From Lachnospiraceae bacterium P6B14 (GTDB lineage: Bacteria > Bacillota > Clostridia > Lachnospirales > Lachnospiraceae), in contig JHWZ01000013.1 in assembly GCA_000687695.1 (NCBI GenBank), positions 1 through 64,000 of the forward strand: 64,000 nt of DNA, read 5' to 3'. The translations under genes were made by a program, and so were the position numbers. A model generated the notes under the pieces. The model worked only from the letters and a program-made list of their open reading frames with translations. It made no database searches and was not told the origin of the DNA. This document shows, piece after piece, positions 33,297 through 41,470 of this stretch (positions are counted from its first letter, which is position 1; each line of letters begins with the position of its first letter).

Positions 33297-35969
33297 TTAT
33301 TTAATAGTTATATATACAGTTGACTGAGTCATGTTTACCTGCTTGTATTGGTCGACCTTTACATGTATTGAATAGGTGCCCTTCGGGGCGCCTTTCTTTA
33401 TTGTGACGACTCCTTTTTTTGATATTGATATATATTTCTTTTTTGATCCCTCGGTTGTATTTGTAAAGTGCATTTTGCCCTTGCCGTTCATTTTTTTAAT
33501 GGTGGTTTTTTGCGCTTTCTTTTTAACATCCTTGTAGGAGAAAGAACTTTTTGTGATGTATACTCTCGCAAACTGATCATTGATCGAGGAGTGCGAGGGA
33601 GCCTTACTCACATAGGAATCATAATCAAGGTAAGCGGGCTCATCACCCTCTTTCCACTTGGCATAAACCGTGAAGTCTCCGTTCGGATATACGTTACGAT
33701 ATGCGGTGATCTTTTTTCCGCCACCGTTCTTTTCGGTATACCAGCCGTCAAAGGTATATCCCTGTCTGCGCGGCTTGGGAAGAAGTCCGTAGCTGGCGCC
33801 CTCATATACTATTTTTTTATCCGTCGGAGTGGTCCCGCCATCCGCGTCAAATCTGACGGTGAAGCTCTTTACGGAAGATAGCTTCGACAGATCAGTAGGC
33901 AGGATTTCACGAATGTCATAGTTATGATTCTTATCGTTTTTTCCGTCTTTGGCATCGAGAGGATAGGTATTCCAGTCGACAGACGGGTTTCCATTCAGGG
34001 TTTTTACCTTTACTTTATTTCCGTCAACCTTTACCGAGTATACCAGCGCATAGTGACCGGCTGAGAAGTGAAGTACATCACCCGGTTGGATCTCATATGA
34101 GCCGCCGGCATATACTGTATCGCTCCACTTGATCTCATCAAGGTTGCCGGTGTAACCCAGACACTCTCTGGGAATCCCCGCCATATTCAGACACCAATCA
34201 CAGTAGTTTCCGCACCAGCCGCCATAGCCGTACTTATACTGACTCTTATCCACGAGGTCTTTCATACCCCACTGCCAGTCGGGAAGTCCGGAATAGTAAT
34301 TATATTCGGTGTAGTATTCGCCACCCTTTTTGTTGTAGCCGTGCATTTCTTTTTCGCTGTTTCCCTGATGATAGTTTAGCTGTGAAACACCGATATTAAG
34401 AGCATCGGTAACGAGATTTCCCGAGTATCTCACATCGTGAAGCTGCTTATAAAAAATGCCTTTTTTGTATGTGGAGGAGAAGTCGGGGTGTAAAAAATAA
34501 GCTCCGCGAAAAACGAAGCATCCGTGCTTGACATTTTTGCGACCGCCGAGATAGTTTACGGTCTCAAGCGCGTCGCAATTCTGAAATGCACCATCATTGA
34601 TTATCTTAACGCTTGCCGGGATGGTTATTTCCGTCAGTGTTCTGCGGCTGGAGCATGCGTATTCACCGATGGAGGTGACCGTCATCCCGTCGATTTCTGC
34701 AGGGATATCGGGGCCCGTAAACTCTCTCGGGAAGTAATCAATCTGATTAAGTTTTCTGTTGATACCCCAACGAAGTCCGTCCGGACCGGTGACATATTCA
34801 GTTTCACCCTCAGTGTAAGCAGCTGCACTGAGGGTGTTATTTGAGCCTGAAATAAGATCAGATAAGTATTCAAGATTAAGTCTGTCGCAACGGTGATCAC
34901 TTGCGCTCATCCCGGCGATCTGACAGTTAAAGTAACCAAGCGGGTCATCTTTTTCGGAATATGTATTGTCAATCCAGATCCATTTGCTGTCAATATAAGC
35001 GACATTGAAAACGTGATCTATTTTTTCTCCTTCTTTTTGTACCCGGTGAACGTGGATACAGGGGATGCCGGCACAGGCAAAAAGTGCCTGGGTGAGGTTT
35101 CCGTATCCGCCACAGGTTGTCATGGCAGTCTCGCCATCGTGCTCGCTTTTTTTCCAGGTGATCAGGTTATAGGCGTCGGTGTATTTTTTAATAGGGAATA
35201 CTTCCTTGTCTTCATCATGAGTCTTTCGCCACTCCTGGAATTTCTCCATCCAGGAATCGTTATAATGAAGATGGGCTACGATCCAACGACTGATTGCTTT
35301 GGCCTTGTCCATATCGGTTTTCCAACCTTCAGTGATCAGCTTTGCCTGGTTCTCAACGACGGTCCATTCTTCGTCTGTATACTTATGATGACCGTTTCCT
35401 TCCTCATCCGGAACCCATTGGTTTTTAGCCTCGCGTACGTGCTCCACATAGTACTGCGGATCCTGCGTTTTCAGATAGGCCAGCGTGTCGGTAAAGGTCT
35501 TCATTTCCTGTGCCCAGGTTTTGTCGGGATTATTTACAACGGTTTTTAGATTATTTGAGTCCCAAAAGAGAAGGTTTTCACGAACGTAACCGTTTTTCAT
35601 CTTGAAGCCCTTCGGGAACACAACCTTTTTCAGATTCGGACAGCCCCCAAAGGCGTAGCGTTCGATTTTTTTTACCGAGGAGGGGATATTGGCTGTCTTG
35701 ATATTTTTGTTATTGCAGAAGGCGGATTTACCGATTATCTTAACCTTTTTTCCCGCGATCTTTTTCGGAATGTAATTAAGACCCGCAGACCAGGTGATCA
35801 TGGACTTTTCTTTATCAAACCCGACCCACTTCCCTTTGATCTTGTAGTATTTAACCTTGGCCGCGGCCTGCCGCGTAGCGGGTGCGACACCCACACTGAG
35901 TCCCAAAGATAGGGTTATTGCCAAAAATACGCCGATACTCTTTGATACGATCCTATTTTTGATAATCAT
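33297..35969 (-). CDS. secreted multidomain protein: LRR, transglutaminase-like, CHAP-like, InlB-type repeat
   Basis: An 890-aa exported protein with a signal peptide (about 37 residues, ending around ATRQAAAKV). Order: BspA-type LRR_5 (SVKKIERYAFGGCPNLKKV, about 70-115); transglutaminase-like core (Cys in TTCGGYGNL near 285, DHVFNVAYIDSKW, DNTY) about 205-345; a second LRR_5 (PASVKIINDGAFQNC, about 435-475); a CHAP-like amidase region (YGGWCGNYCDWCLN, later GHYALVYS) about 575-690; an InlB B-repeat (GYTFDGWYTEKNGG) about 705-770; and a C-terminal Ig-like part. It has no LPXTG, so how it is held at the surface is unclear. A wall-remodelling or adhesion role is inferred. Ribosome binding site GGGAGGACG. 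Confidence 0.8.
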   Translation of the reverse strand: MIIKNRIVSKSIGVFLAITLSLGLSVGVAPATRQAAAKVKYYKIKGKWVGFDKEKSMITWSAGLNYIPKKIAGKKVKIIGKSAFCNNKNIKTANIPSSVKKIERYAFGGCPNLKKVVFPKGFKMKNGYVRENLLFWDSNNLKTVVNNPDKTWAQEMKTFTDTLAYLKTQDPQYYVEHVREAKNQWVPDEEGNGHHKYTDEEWTVVENQAKLITEGWKTDMDKAKAISRWIVAHLHYNDSWMEKFQEWRKTHDEDKEVFPIKKYTDAYNLITWKKSEHDGETAMTTCGGYGNLTQALFACAGIPCIHVHRVQKEGEKIDHVFNVAYIDSKWIWIDNTYSEKDDPLGYFNCQIAGMSASDHRCDRLNLEYLSDLISGSNNTLSAAAYTEGETEYVTGPDGLRWGINRKLNQIDYFPREFTGPDIPAEIDGMTVTSIGEYACSSRRTLTEITIPASVKIINDGAFQNCDALETVNYLGGRKNVKHGCFVFRGAYFLHPDFSSTYKKGIFYKQLHDVRYSGNLVTDALNIGVSQLNYHQGNSEKEMHGYNKKGGEYYTEYNYYSGLPDWQWGMKDLVDKSQYKYGYGGWCGNYCDWCLNMAGIPRECLGYTGNLDEIKWSDTVYAGGSYEIQPGDVLHFSAGHYALVYSVKVDGNKVKVKTLNGNPSVDWNTYPLDAKDGKNDKNHNYDIREILPTDLSKLSSVKSFTVRFDADGGTTPTDKKIVYEGASYGLLPKPRRQGYTFDGWYTEKNGGGKKITAYRNVYPNGDFTVYAKWKEGDEPAYLDYDSYVSKAPSHSSINDQFARVYITKSSFSYKDVKKKAQKTTIKKMNGKGKMHFTNTTEGSKKKYISISKKGVVTIKKGAPKGTYSIHVKVDQYKQVNMTQSTVYITIK

Positions 35970-36005
35970 AAAGCACGTCCTCCCGAAAAAAAAGATATAT
36001 ACAAC

Positions 36006-36034
36006 ATCATATCATGTTTGCACATAAATGTAAA
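36006..36034 (-). promoter_or_regulatory. promoter of the secreted protein gene
   Basis: On the minus strand: TTTACA (36029-36034), 17-bp spacer, TATGAT (36006-36011), 37 bp before the start codon. It diverges from the histidine kinase promoter, the two -35 boxes being 17 bp apart. Confidence 0.7.
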
Positions 36035-36051
36035 GACTCCCCAAATACCCC

Positions 36052-36080
36052 TTTACAATGCACGGGAAAAAGATTATAAT
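36052..36080 (+). promoter_or_regulatory. promoter of the hybrid histidine kinase
   Basis: TTTACA (36052-36057), 17-bp spacer, TATAAT (36075-36080), 21 bp before the start at 36102. Confidence 0.75.
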
Positions 36081-36101
36081 CTATATGTTTGGAGGAGTAT
36101 T

Positions 36102-38933
36102 ATGCGAGAAGTACTTTTAACGATTCAGTATATAAGCATCGCGGGTGTTTTTATCGAGAGCCTGATAGTGGTCAGCAACTGGAAAAAGCCCCTGCACACT
36201 TATTTGTTTTTGAGCTGCCTGGCAACTCTTGTAAACAACCTCGGATATCTGTTTGAGATGACTTCAAAGACCAGAGATGAATATGTGGTCGCATTGAAGA
36301 TCTCTTATGCGGGACGAGTGTGGTTTACATTCTTTATGTTTTTGTTTATCTGTGAACTGGCCGGGAAACGGGTACCGACTATTGTTAAAGGAATTCTGAT
36401 CGCTGCTCATACGGGAATATATACAGTTTCTTTTGTTATAGGCAGCGGGAATTTTTACTATCGAAGAATGCAATTTTCAACAGGAGGTATATTCCCGAGA
36501 CTGACGCATGAAAACGGAGTTGTATACATAGTATTTCTTTCGATGCAGATTCTCTATATCATCATCGGGCTGACGATATTATTCACAACCAGAAAAAAAC
36601 AAAGGAGAATAAACAAGGCCAGAAAGAGAATAGATGTTATCATCATATCCGTTCTGGTGGAAGCGTTGTTCTATATACTTCAGGTGATGGGTATCGGTAC
36701 GCTTACCGAAGAGTATGACATAACCATGCTGGGATACTTTATCGGAACTCTCATAATGCTCTTTGCCATAGTGAAGTATGATCTTTTGGGTACGAGTGAG
36801 ATCGCCAGAGACTTTGTGGTTGATCGACTTGCAGAGGGTATATTTGCAACTGATACATCCGGTGAGATACAGTATTACAACGCACCGATGAAAACACTTT
36901 TTCCCGAAATAGAAAAGAATCCTGAAAGCGTATATAAGTTTGTAAAAAGAGCGGTTGAACGTGATGAAAGTATCAACGTAAATAAACGTGTTTATATACC
37001 CGAGGAAAACGATCTTGTGTACGAGGGAGAGGGTATAGGAAAACTGTATGCGCTCGTAGATGAGACGGAGCATTTCAGATATATGGCTGAGCTTGAGGAG
37101 CAGAAAGCTCTCGCCGATCAGGCGAATCAGGCGAAGTCATCCTTCCTCGCAAATATGTCTCATGAGATCCGTACTCCGATCAATGCGGTGCTCGGTATGG
37201 ATGAGATGATACTGAGAGAGAGCAGAGAAACCCAGACGAAGAAGTATGCTACGGACATCATGTCCGCGGGCAAGACTTTGCTTTCCCTGATCAATGATAT
37301 CCTCGATCTGTCAAAGATAGAAGAAGGAAAAATGGAGATCATACCTGTACAGTATGAGCTCGCATCCATTATAAATGATCTGTTAAATATGGTAAGAGAA
37401 CGAGCTGAAAAGAAAGGATTAAAGCTCGAAATAGATGTAGATGAAAAGACGCCGTTTCTTCTTTACGGTGATGAGATCCGCATCAGACAGTGTGCGTTGA
37501 ACCTTCTTACAAATGCGGTCAAGTATACCGAAGAGGGAACAGTCAAACTATCTGTTTCTTTTGAAAAGAAAGATGAAGAACATATATTACTTAATATAAG
37601 AGTCAGTGACACGGGAATCGGTATCAGGCAGGAGGATTTGAAAAAACTCTTTGAGACCTTCACGCGTATCGAGGAAAAGAGAAACCGAACCATCGAGGGT
37701 ACCGGTCTGGGTATGAACATAACTCAGGAGTTACTCAGCCTGATGGGAAGCAAGCTCGATGTAAGTAGTGAGTACGGAAAAGGTTCCGAGTTCTCATTTA
37801 CAGTGGAGCAGAAGGTTTGCGGATGGAACGAGATAGGTGATTATGCAAGCCGTTTTGAAAATGAAAAGGAGCATAAATATAATGTTCTTTTCCATGCACC
37901 GAACGCGAGCATACTTGTTGTGGATGATACGGAGGTTAACTTATCTGTTATCGAGAACCTCCTTAAGAGAACCAAGATCAAAGTTGATACGGCATCATCC
38001 GGAAAGGCTGCATTGAAGCTGGCGGAAGAAAAACAATATGATATTATCCTTCTCGATCATATGATGCCTGAGATGGATGGAATCGAGACGCTGCACCATA
38101 TGAAGGAGTCGGGTAAAAATACCGAGACGCCGACTGTGGCACTGACTGCGAATGCTGTATCCGGAGCCAGAGAGAAGTATTTGGAAGCTGGCTTTACTAC
38201 TTATATGTCAAAGCCTGTTGACGGAGAAAAACTGGAAAAACTGCTTTGTGATCTTCTTCCTGATAACAAGCTGGAAATGTATGAGATGGGTACGGACGAA
38301 GCCGGCTTCGATTTTGTTCCCGACAAAGAGAGCACGGATAAAATTCCCGAGTGGCTTTTTGAAGTACAGGGAATAAATGTCAGTGACGGAGTCAGATTCG
38401 GTGGCGGACAGGATGGATTTTTATCTATCCTGAATGTGTTCTATCGCACGGCAGAAAGCAATGCCGACGAGATAGAAAAGCTGTATAATGATAATGATAT
38501 AGAAAACTATACGATAAAGGTTCATGCATTAAAAAGTGCTTCAAGGATAGTTGGAGCGGCAGAGATATCCGAGCTTGCAAAAAGCCTGGAGATGGCAGGC
38601 AAAAACGGTGATAAAGAGTATATGGATGAGCATACCAAAGAACTGTTGGATATGTATCGTACGCTTAAAAAAGATCTGGGACAACTTGAAGCTACGAATG
38701 AAAACAGTGAAAAAGATAAACCTGAGCTTGGCGGCGCGGAGCTAAAGGAGGCCTACCAGACTATTATCGAGATCGCGGGAAGCATGGACTTCGATATGAT
38801 GGATGGGATACTGAAAGATCTGGATAATTACAGACTGCCTGAGAAGGATATAGAACTGTTAAAAGAAATCAAAGCATTATGTCTTGATATGAATTGGGAT
38901 GAGATCAAAACAAGAGTACAGGAGGTTATGTAA
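36102..38933 (+). CDS. 7TM hybrid histidine kinase (7TM-PAS-HisKA-HATPase-REC-HPt)
   Basis: A 943-aa phosphorelay kinase. The first 225 residues hold seven membrane spans of the N-terminal 7TM_HK sensor type. A PAS-like domain follows (VDRLAEGIFATDTSGEIQYY). HisKA has SHEIRTPINA (His near residue 353), and HATPase has NLLTNAVKYT and DTGIGI...GTGLGM. REC has VVDDTEVN and the phospho-Asp in LLDHMMPEMDG near 650. HPt has VHALKSASRI (His near 808). All relay residues are present. Start at 36102 after TTTGGAGGAG. The response regulator gene begins immediately after its stop. The stimulus is unknown. Confidence 0.9.
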   Translation: MREVLLTIQYISIAGVFIESLIVVSNWKKPLHTYLFLSCLATLVNNLGYLFEMTSKTRDEYVVALKISYAGRVWFTFFMFLFICELAGKRVPTIVKGILIAAHTGIYTVSFVIGSGNFYYRRMQFSTGGIFPRLTHENGVVYIVFLSMQILYIIIGLTILFTTRKKQRRINKARKRIDVIIISVLVEALFYILQVMGIGTLTEEYDITMLGYFIGTLIMLFAIVKYDLLGTSEIARDFVVDRLAEGIFATDTSGEIQYYNAPMKTLFPEIEKNPESVYKFVKRAVERDESINVNKRVYIPEENDLVYEGEGIGKLYALVDETEHFRYMAELEEQKALADQANQAKSSFLANMSHEIRTPINAVLGMDEMILRESRETQTKKYATDIMSAGKTLLSLINDILDLSKIEEGKMEIIPVQYELASIINDLLNMVRERAEKKGLKLEIDVDEKTPFLLYGDEIRIRQCALNLLTNAVKYTEEGTVKLSVSFEKKDEEHILLNIRVSDTGIGIRQEDLKKLFETFTRIEEKRNRTIEGTGLGMNITQELLSLMGSKLDVSSEYGKGSEFSFTVEQKVCGWNEIGDYASRFENEKEHKYNVLFHAPNASILVVDDTEVNLSVIENLLKRTKIKVDTASSGKAALKLAEEKQYDIILLDHMMPEMDGIETLHHMKESGKNTETPTVALTANAVSGAREKYLEAGFTTYMSKPVDGEKLEKLLCDLLPDNKLEMYEMGTDEAGFDFVPDKESTDKIPEWLFEVQGINVSDGVRFGGGQDGFLSILNVFYRTAESNADEIEKLYNDNDIENYTIKVHALKSASRIVGAAEISELAKSLEMAGKNGDKEYMDEHTKELLDMYRTLKKDLGQLEATNENSEKDKPELGGAELKEAYQTIIEIAGSMDFDMMDGILKDLDNYRLPEKDIELLKEIKALCLDMNWDEIKTRVQEVM

Positions 38934-39701
38934 ATGAGCGATTCAAACGAAGCAGGACAGGTTACTATCATCAGTGCGACAGAGAGCTTCCTTGCAAAAA
39001 GTCTGATATCGAAGTTCCAGGGAAACGATATAAAGACTGTTTTTGTTCATGCAAAAATAAAGGATATAGAGGATGTCCTTGAGGACACGGAGCTGTTCAT
39101 ATTGTACATGAGCGAGGGCATGGATGAGATCGCGGACACGCTCGTGTATCTGAAGGATGTGGTCAGTGACAGGGATATCGGACTGATACTTATCGGTGAG
39201 CTCGATCAGTATGAGTTTGTGAAAAAGATCATCCCCGAGCAGAGCATACTGGAATGTTATATGAGACCGTTGGACATCGATCTCCTTATGAAAAACGTAA
39301 ATACATATCTGGAAAAAAATACCGGTGAAAACCGAAAGAAAACAGTCATGATAGTAGACGATGACCTGACCTATATGTGGACGATCAGAGAGTGGCTCGG
39401 CGGTATTTATCATATACGCATGGCAAATAATGGAGTCCAGGCTATATCGCAGCTTGCAAAGAACAAAGTGGATCTGGTTCTGCTTGATTACGAGATGCCG
39501 ATAGCAAACGGACCGCAGGTTGCGTCAATGCTTAAAAATGATTCGGACACGGGCAATATCCCTGTTATGTTTTTGACGAGTCATGGAGATAAAGAAAGTG
39601 TGCTCTCAGTAGTAAATCTGGAGCCGGCTGATTATTTATTAAAGACTATCGATAAAGATGGACTGATAGCTAAACTCGAGGCATTTTTTGAAAAGAGGTA
39701 A
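38934..39701 (+). CDS. response regulator, degenerate REC + REC
   Basis: A 255-aa protein with two receiver-like halves and no DNA-binding domain. The N-terminal half (ATESFLAKSLISKF) lacks the acidic pocket and phospho-Asp and looks like a pseudo-receiver. The C-terminal half is a full REC: VMIVDDDLTYMW, phospho-Asp in LVLLDYEMP near residue 183, and the Lys region YLLKTID. The gene starts immediately after the kinase stop, so the kinase probably passes phosphate to it, through HPt. Output is likely protein-protein. Confidence 0.85.
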   Translation: MSDSNEAGQVTIISATESFLAKSLISKFQGNDIKTVFVHAKIKDIEDVLEDTELFILYMSEGMDEIADTLVYLKDVVSDRDIGLILIGELDQYEFVKKIIPEQSILECYMRPLDIDLLMKNVNTYLEKNTGENRKKTVMIVDDDLTYMWTIREWLGGIYHIRMANNGVQAISQLAKNKVDLVLLDYEMPIANGPQVASMLKNDSDTGNIPVMFLTSHGDKESVLSVVNLEPADYLLKTIDKDGLIAKLEAFFEKR

Positions 39702-39727
39702 CATATAATGCGACCTGAAAAAAACTC

Positions 39728-39813
39728 TTGACACATTCGGTTTCATATGTTATGATACATAGCGTTGAGGCAAAGGCGTCTCGGAGAAATCCGGGGCGCC
39801 TTTTACTTTTTTT
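39728..39813 (+). promoter_or_regulatory. nitrogen-type promoter + hairpin leader ahead of purF (copy 1)
   Basis: TTGACA (39728-39733), 17-bp spacer, TATGAT (39751-39756). Eight bases later comes GTTGAGGCAAAGGCG, a 13-bp hairpin (39772-39784 with 39791-39803, loop AGAAAT) followed by TTTTACTTTTTTT and directly the ribosome binding site. The leader is therefore a terminator-like hairpin ahead of purF. The same unit precedes amt (41357) and asnB (52894). Confidence 0.75.
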
Positions 39814-39823
39814 GGAGGAAATC

Positions 39824-41317
39824 ATGAATTCCATTCACGAAGAATGCGGGGTGTTCGGAGTGTATGCAGATACGGCCTACGCAGTTGCGAAGGATGTTTA
39901 CTACGGTCTGTACTCACTTCAACATCGCGGACAGGAAAGCTGTGGCATCGTAGTATGTGACGACGGCTTATTCTTCTCACACAAGGATCTCGGAGAGGTT
40001 CGTACTGTCTTTGACGGAGAGACACTGGACAAGCTCCCCACGGGGACGATGGGTATAGGGCATGTCAGATACTCGACGACAGGCGGTGACGGGAGGAATA
40101 ACTGTCAGCCTATGGAGGTCAACCACCAGAAGGGTAGGATGGCTCTTGCGCACAACGGAAATATCAGTAACGCTTTTGAGCTTAGGAGTGAACTCGAGCT
40201 CGGCGGCGCTATATTTCATTCAACCTCAGATACGGAGATCATAGCTTATCTTGTGACGAGAGAGAGGCTCGTTCATCCGTCGATCGAGGAAGCGGTGCTT
40301 GCGACGATGTCTCATCTGGAGGGTGCGTATTCGCTCGTGCTGATGTCCGCGACTAAGCTTATCGCCGCTCGTGATCCTCATGGTTTCAGGCCACTTTGTT
40401 ATGGAAAAAAGGACGACGGTCACTATGTTGTAGCGTCGGAGAGCTGTGCACTGGAGGCGGTGGGAGCCGAGTTTATCAGGGACTTGAGTCCCGGCGAGGT
40501 TCTGGTCTTCGGACAGTCCGATGAAAAAGCATTTTCATCTGCGCCTGCCAGAAACGGTGTATCCATCACAAAGGAAGCACCGGGCATCATAAGCTATATG
40601 GGTCATGTACAAAAGAAAGAAAAAAAGACATGCATATTCGAGTATATCTACTTTGCCAGACCGGACTCGGTAATTGACGGTGTATCCGTACATGAAGCCA
40701 GGCTCCGTGCCGGAAGGATATTGGCGAGAAATGATTCGGAGAGTATCGCCGATGTGGTAGTAGGTGTACCGGACTCAGGGCTCGATGCAGCTCTCGGGTA
40801 TTCTTTGGAATCAGGTATACCTTATGGCATAGGCCTTATTAAAAATAAATATATTGGAAGAACTTTCATCTCTCCCACTCAGGAGGAGAGAGTGAATCAG
40901 GTACGGATCAAGCTTAATCCGGTCCGTTCGACTGTAGAAGGGAAGAGGATTATTCTCATAGATGACTCCATTGTCCGAGGTACAACCAGCGGACACATAG
41001 TAAAACTCCTTAGAGAAGCGGGAGCAAAGGAGATACATATGCGTATCTCCGCGCCTCCGTTTCTGCATCCGTGTTACTACGGAACAGATATCGATTCGGA
41101 GGAAAACCTCATCGCCTGTCATCACTCGGTTGATGAGATCGCAGAGCTCATAGGAGCAGATTCTCTAAGTTATTTACCGGTTGATTCGCTTCACGAGTTG
41201 ATCGGAAGTAATGACTTTTGTAACGCATGTTTTACAGGGGCGTATCCTACGCCGGTGCCCGAAAATACGGAGAAAAATCGGTTTGAACAACCTCTTTCCA
41301 AGAGGAATAATAAGTGA
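39824..41317 (+). CDS. purF: amidophosphoribosyltransferase
   Basis: A 497-aa PurF, first step of purine synthesis: glutamine + PRPP to phosphoribosylamine. Starts at 39824 after TTTGGAGG. The short propeptide MNSIHEE precedes the catalytic Cys in ECGVFGVYA. The glutaminase domain has HRGQESCGI and GHVRYSTTGG; the PRTase domain has the PRPP loop IILIDDSIVRGTTS. Cys residues in CIFEYIYFARPD, CYYGTD and FCNACF match the Bacillus-type iron-sulfur enzyme. No other purine genes adjoin it; instead it shares a leader with amt and asnB, so it appears to be controlled with nitrogen genes. Confidence 0.93.
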   Translation: MNSIHEECGVFGVYADTAYAVAKDVYYGLYSLQHRGQESCGIVVCDDGLFFSHKDLGEVRTVFDGETLDKLPTGTMGIGHVRYSTTGGDGRNNCQPMEVNHQKGRMALAHNGNISNAFELRSELELGGAIFHSTSDTEIIAYLVTRERLVHPSIEEAVLATMSHLEGAYSLVLMSATKLIAARDPHGFRPLCYGKKDDGHYVVASESCALEAVGAEFIRDLSPGEVLVFGQSDEKAFSSAPARNGVSITKEAPGIISYMGHVQKKEKKTCIFEYIYFARPDSVIDGVSVHEARLRAGRILARNDSESIADVVVGVPDSGLDAALGYSLESGIPYGIGLIKNKYIGRTFISPTQEERVNQVRIKLNPVRSTVEGKRIILIDDSIVRGTTSGHIVKLLREAGAKEIHMRISAPPFLHPCYYGTDIDSEENLIACHHSVDEIAELIGADSLSYLPVDSLHELIGSNDFCNACFTGAYPTPVPENTEKNRFEQPLSKRNNK

Positions 41318-41356
41318 ATAAATATTTGATAATTTTTAACAAGTGTAAAAAAATAG

Positions 41357-41440
41357 TTGACAAAATAGTTTAACTATGTTATGATGTGTTTCGTTGAGGC
41401 AAGGGCGTCTCGGTTTTGTGACCGAGGCGCCTTTTGTTTT
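41357..41440 (+). promoter_or_regulatory. nitrogen-type promoter + hairpin leader ahead of amt (copy 2)
   Basis: TTGACA (41357-41362), 17-bp spacer, TATGAT (41380-41385). The spacer contains the palindrome ATAGTT-T-AACTAT (41366-41378). Then GTTGAGGCAAGGGCG and a 13-bp hairpin (41401-41413 with 41422-41434, loop TTTTGTGA), then T-rich sequence. The stem matches the purF copy with one U-G replaced by U-A. Confidence 0.75.
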
Positions 41441-41470
41441 ATACAAAAAAAAGAAACGGAGGATGATAGT

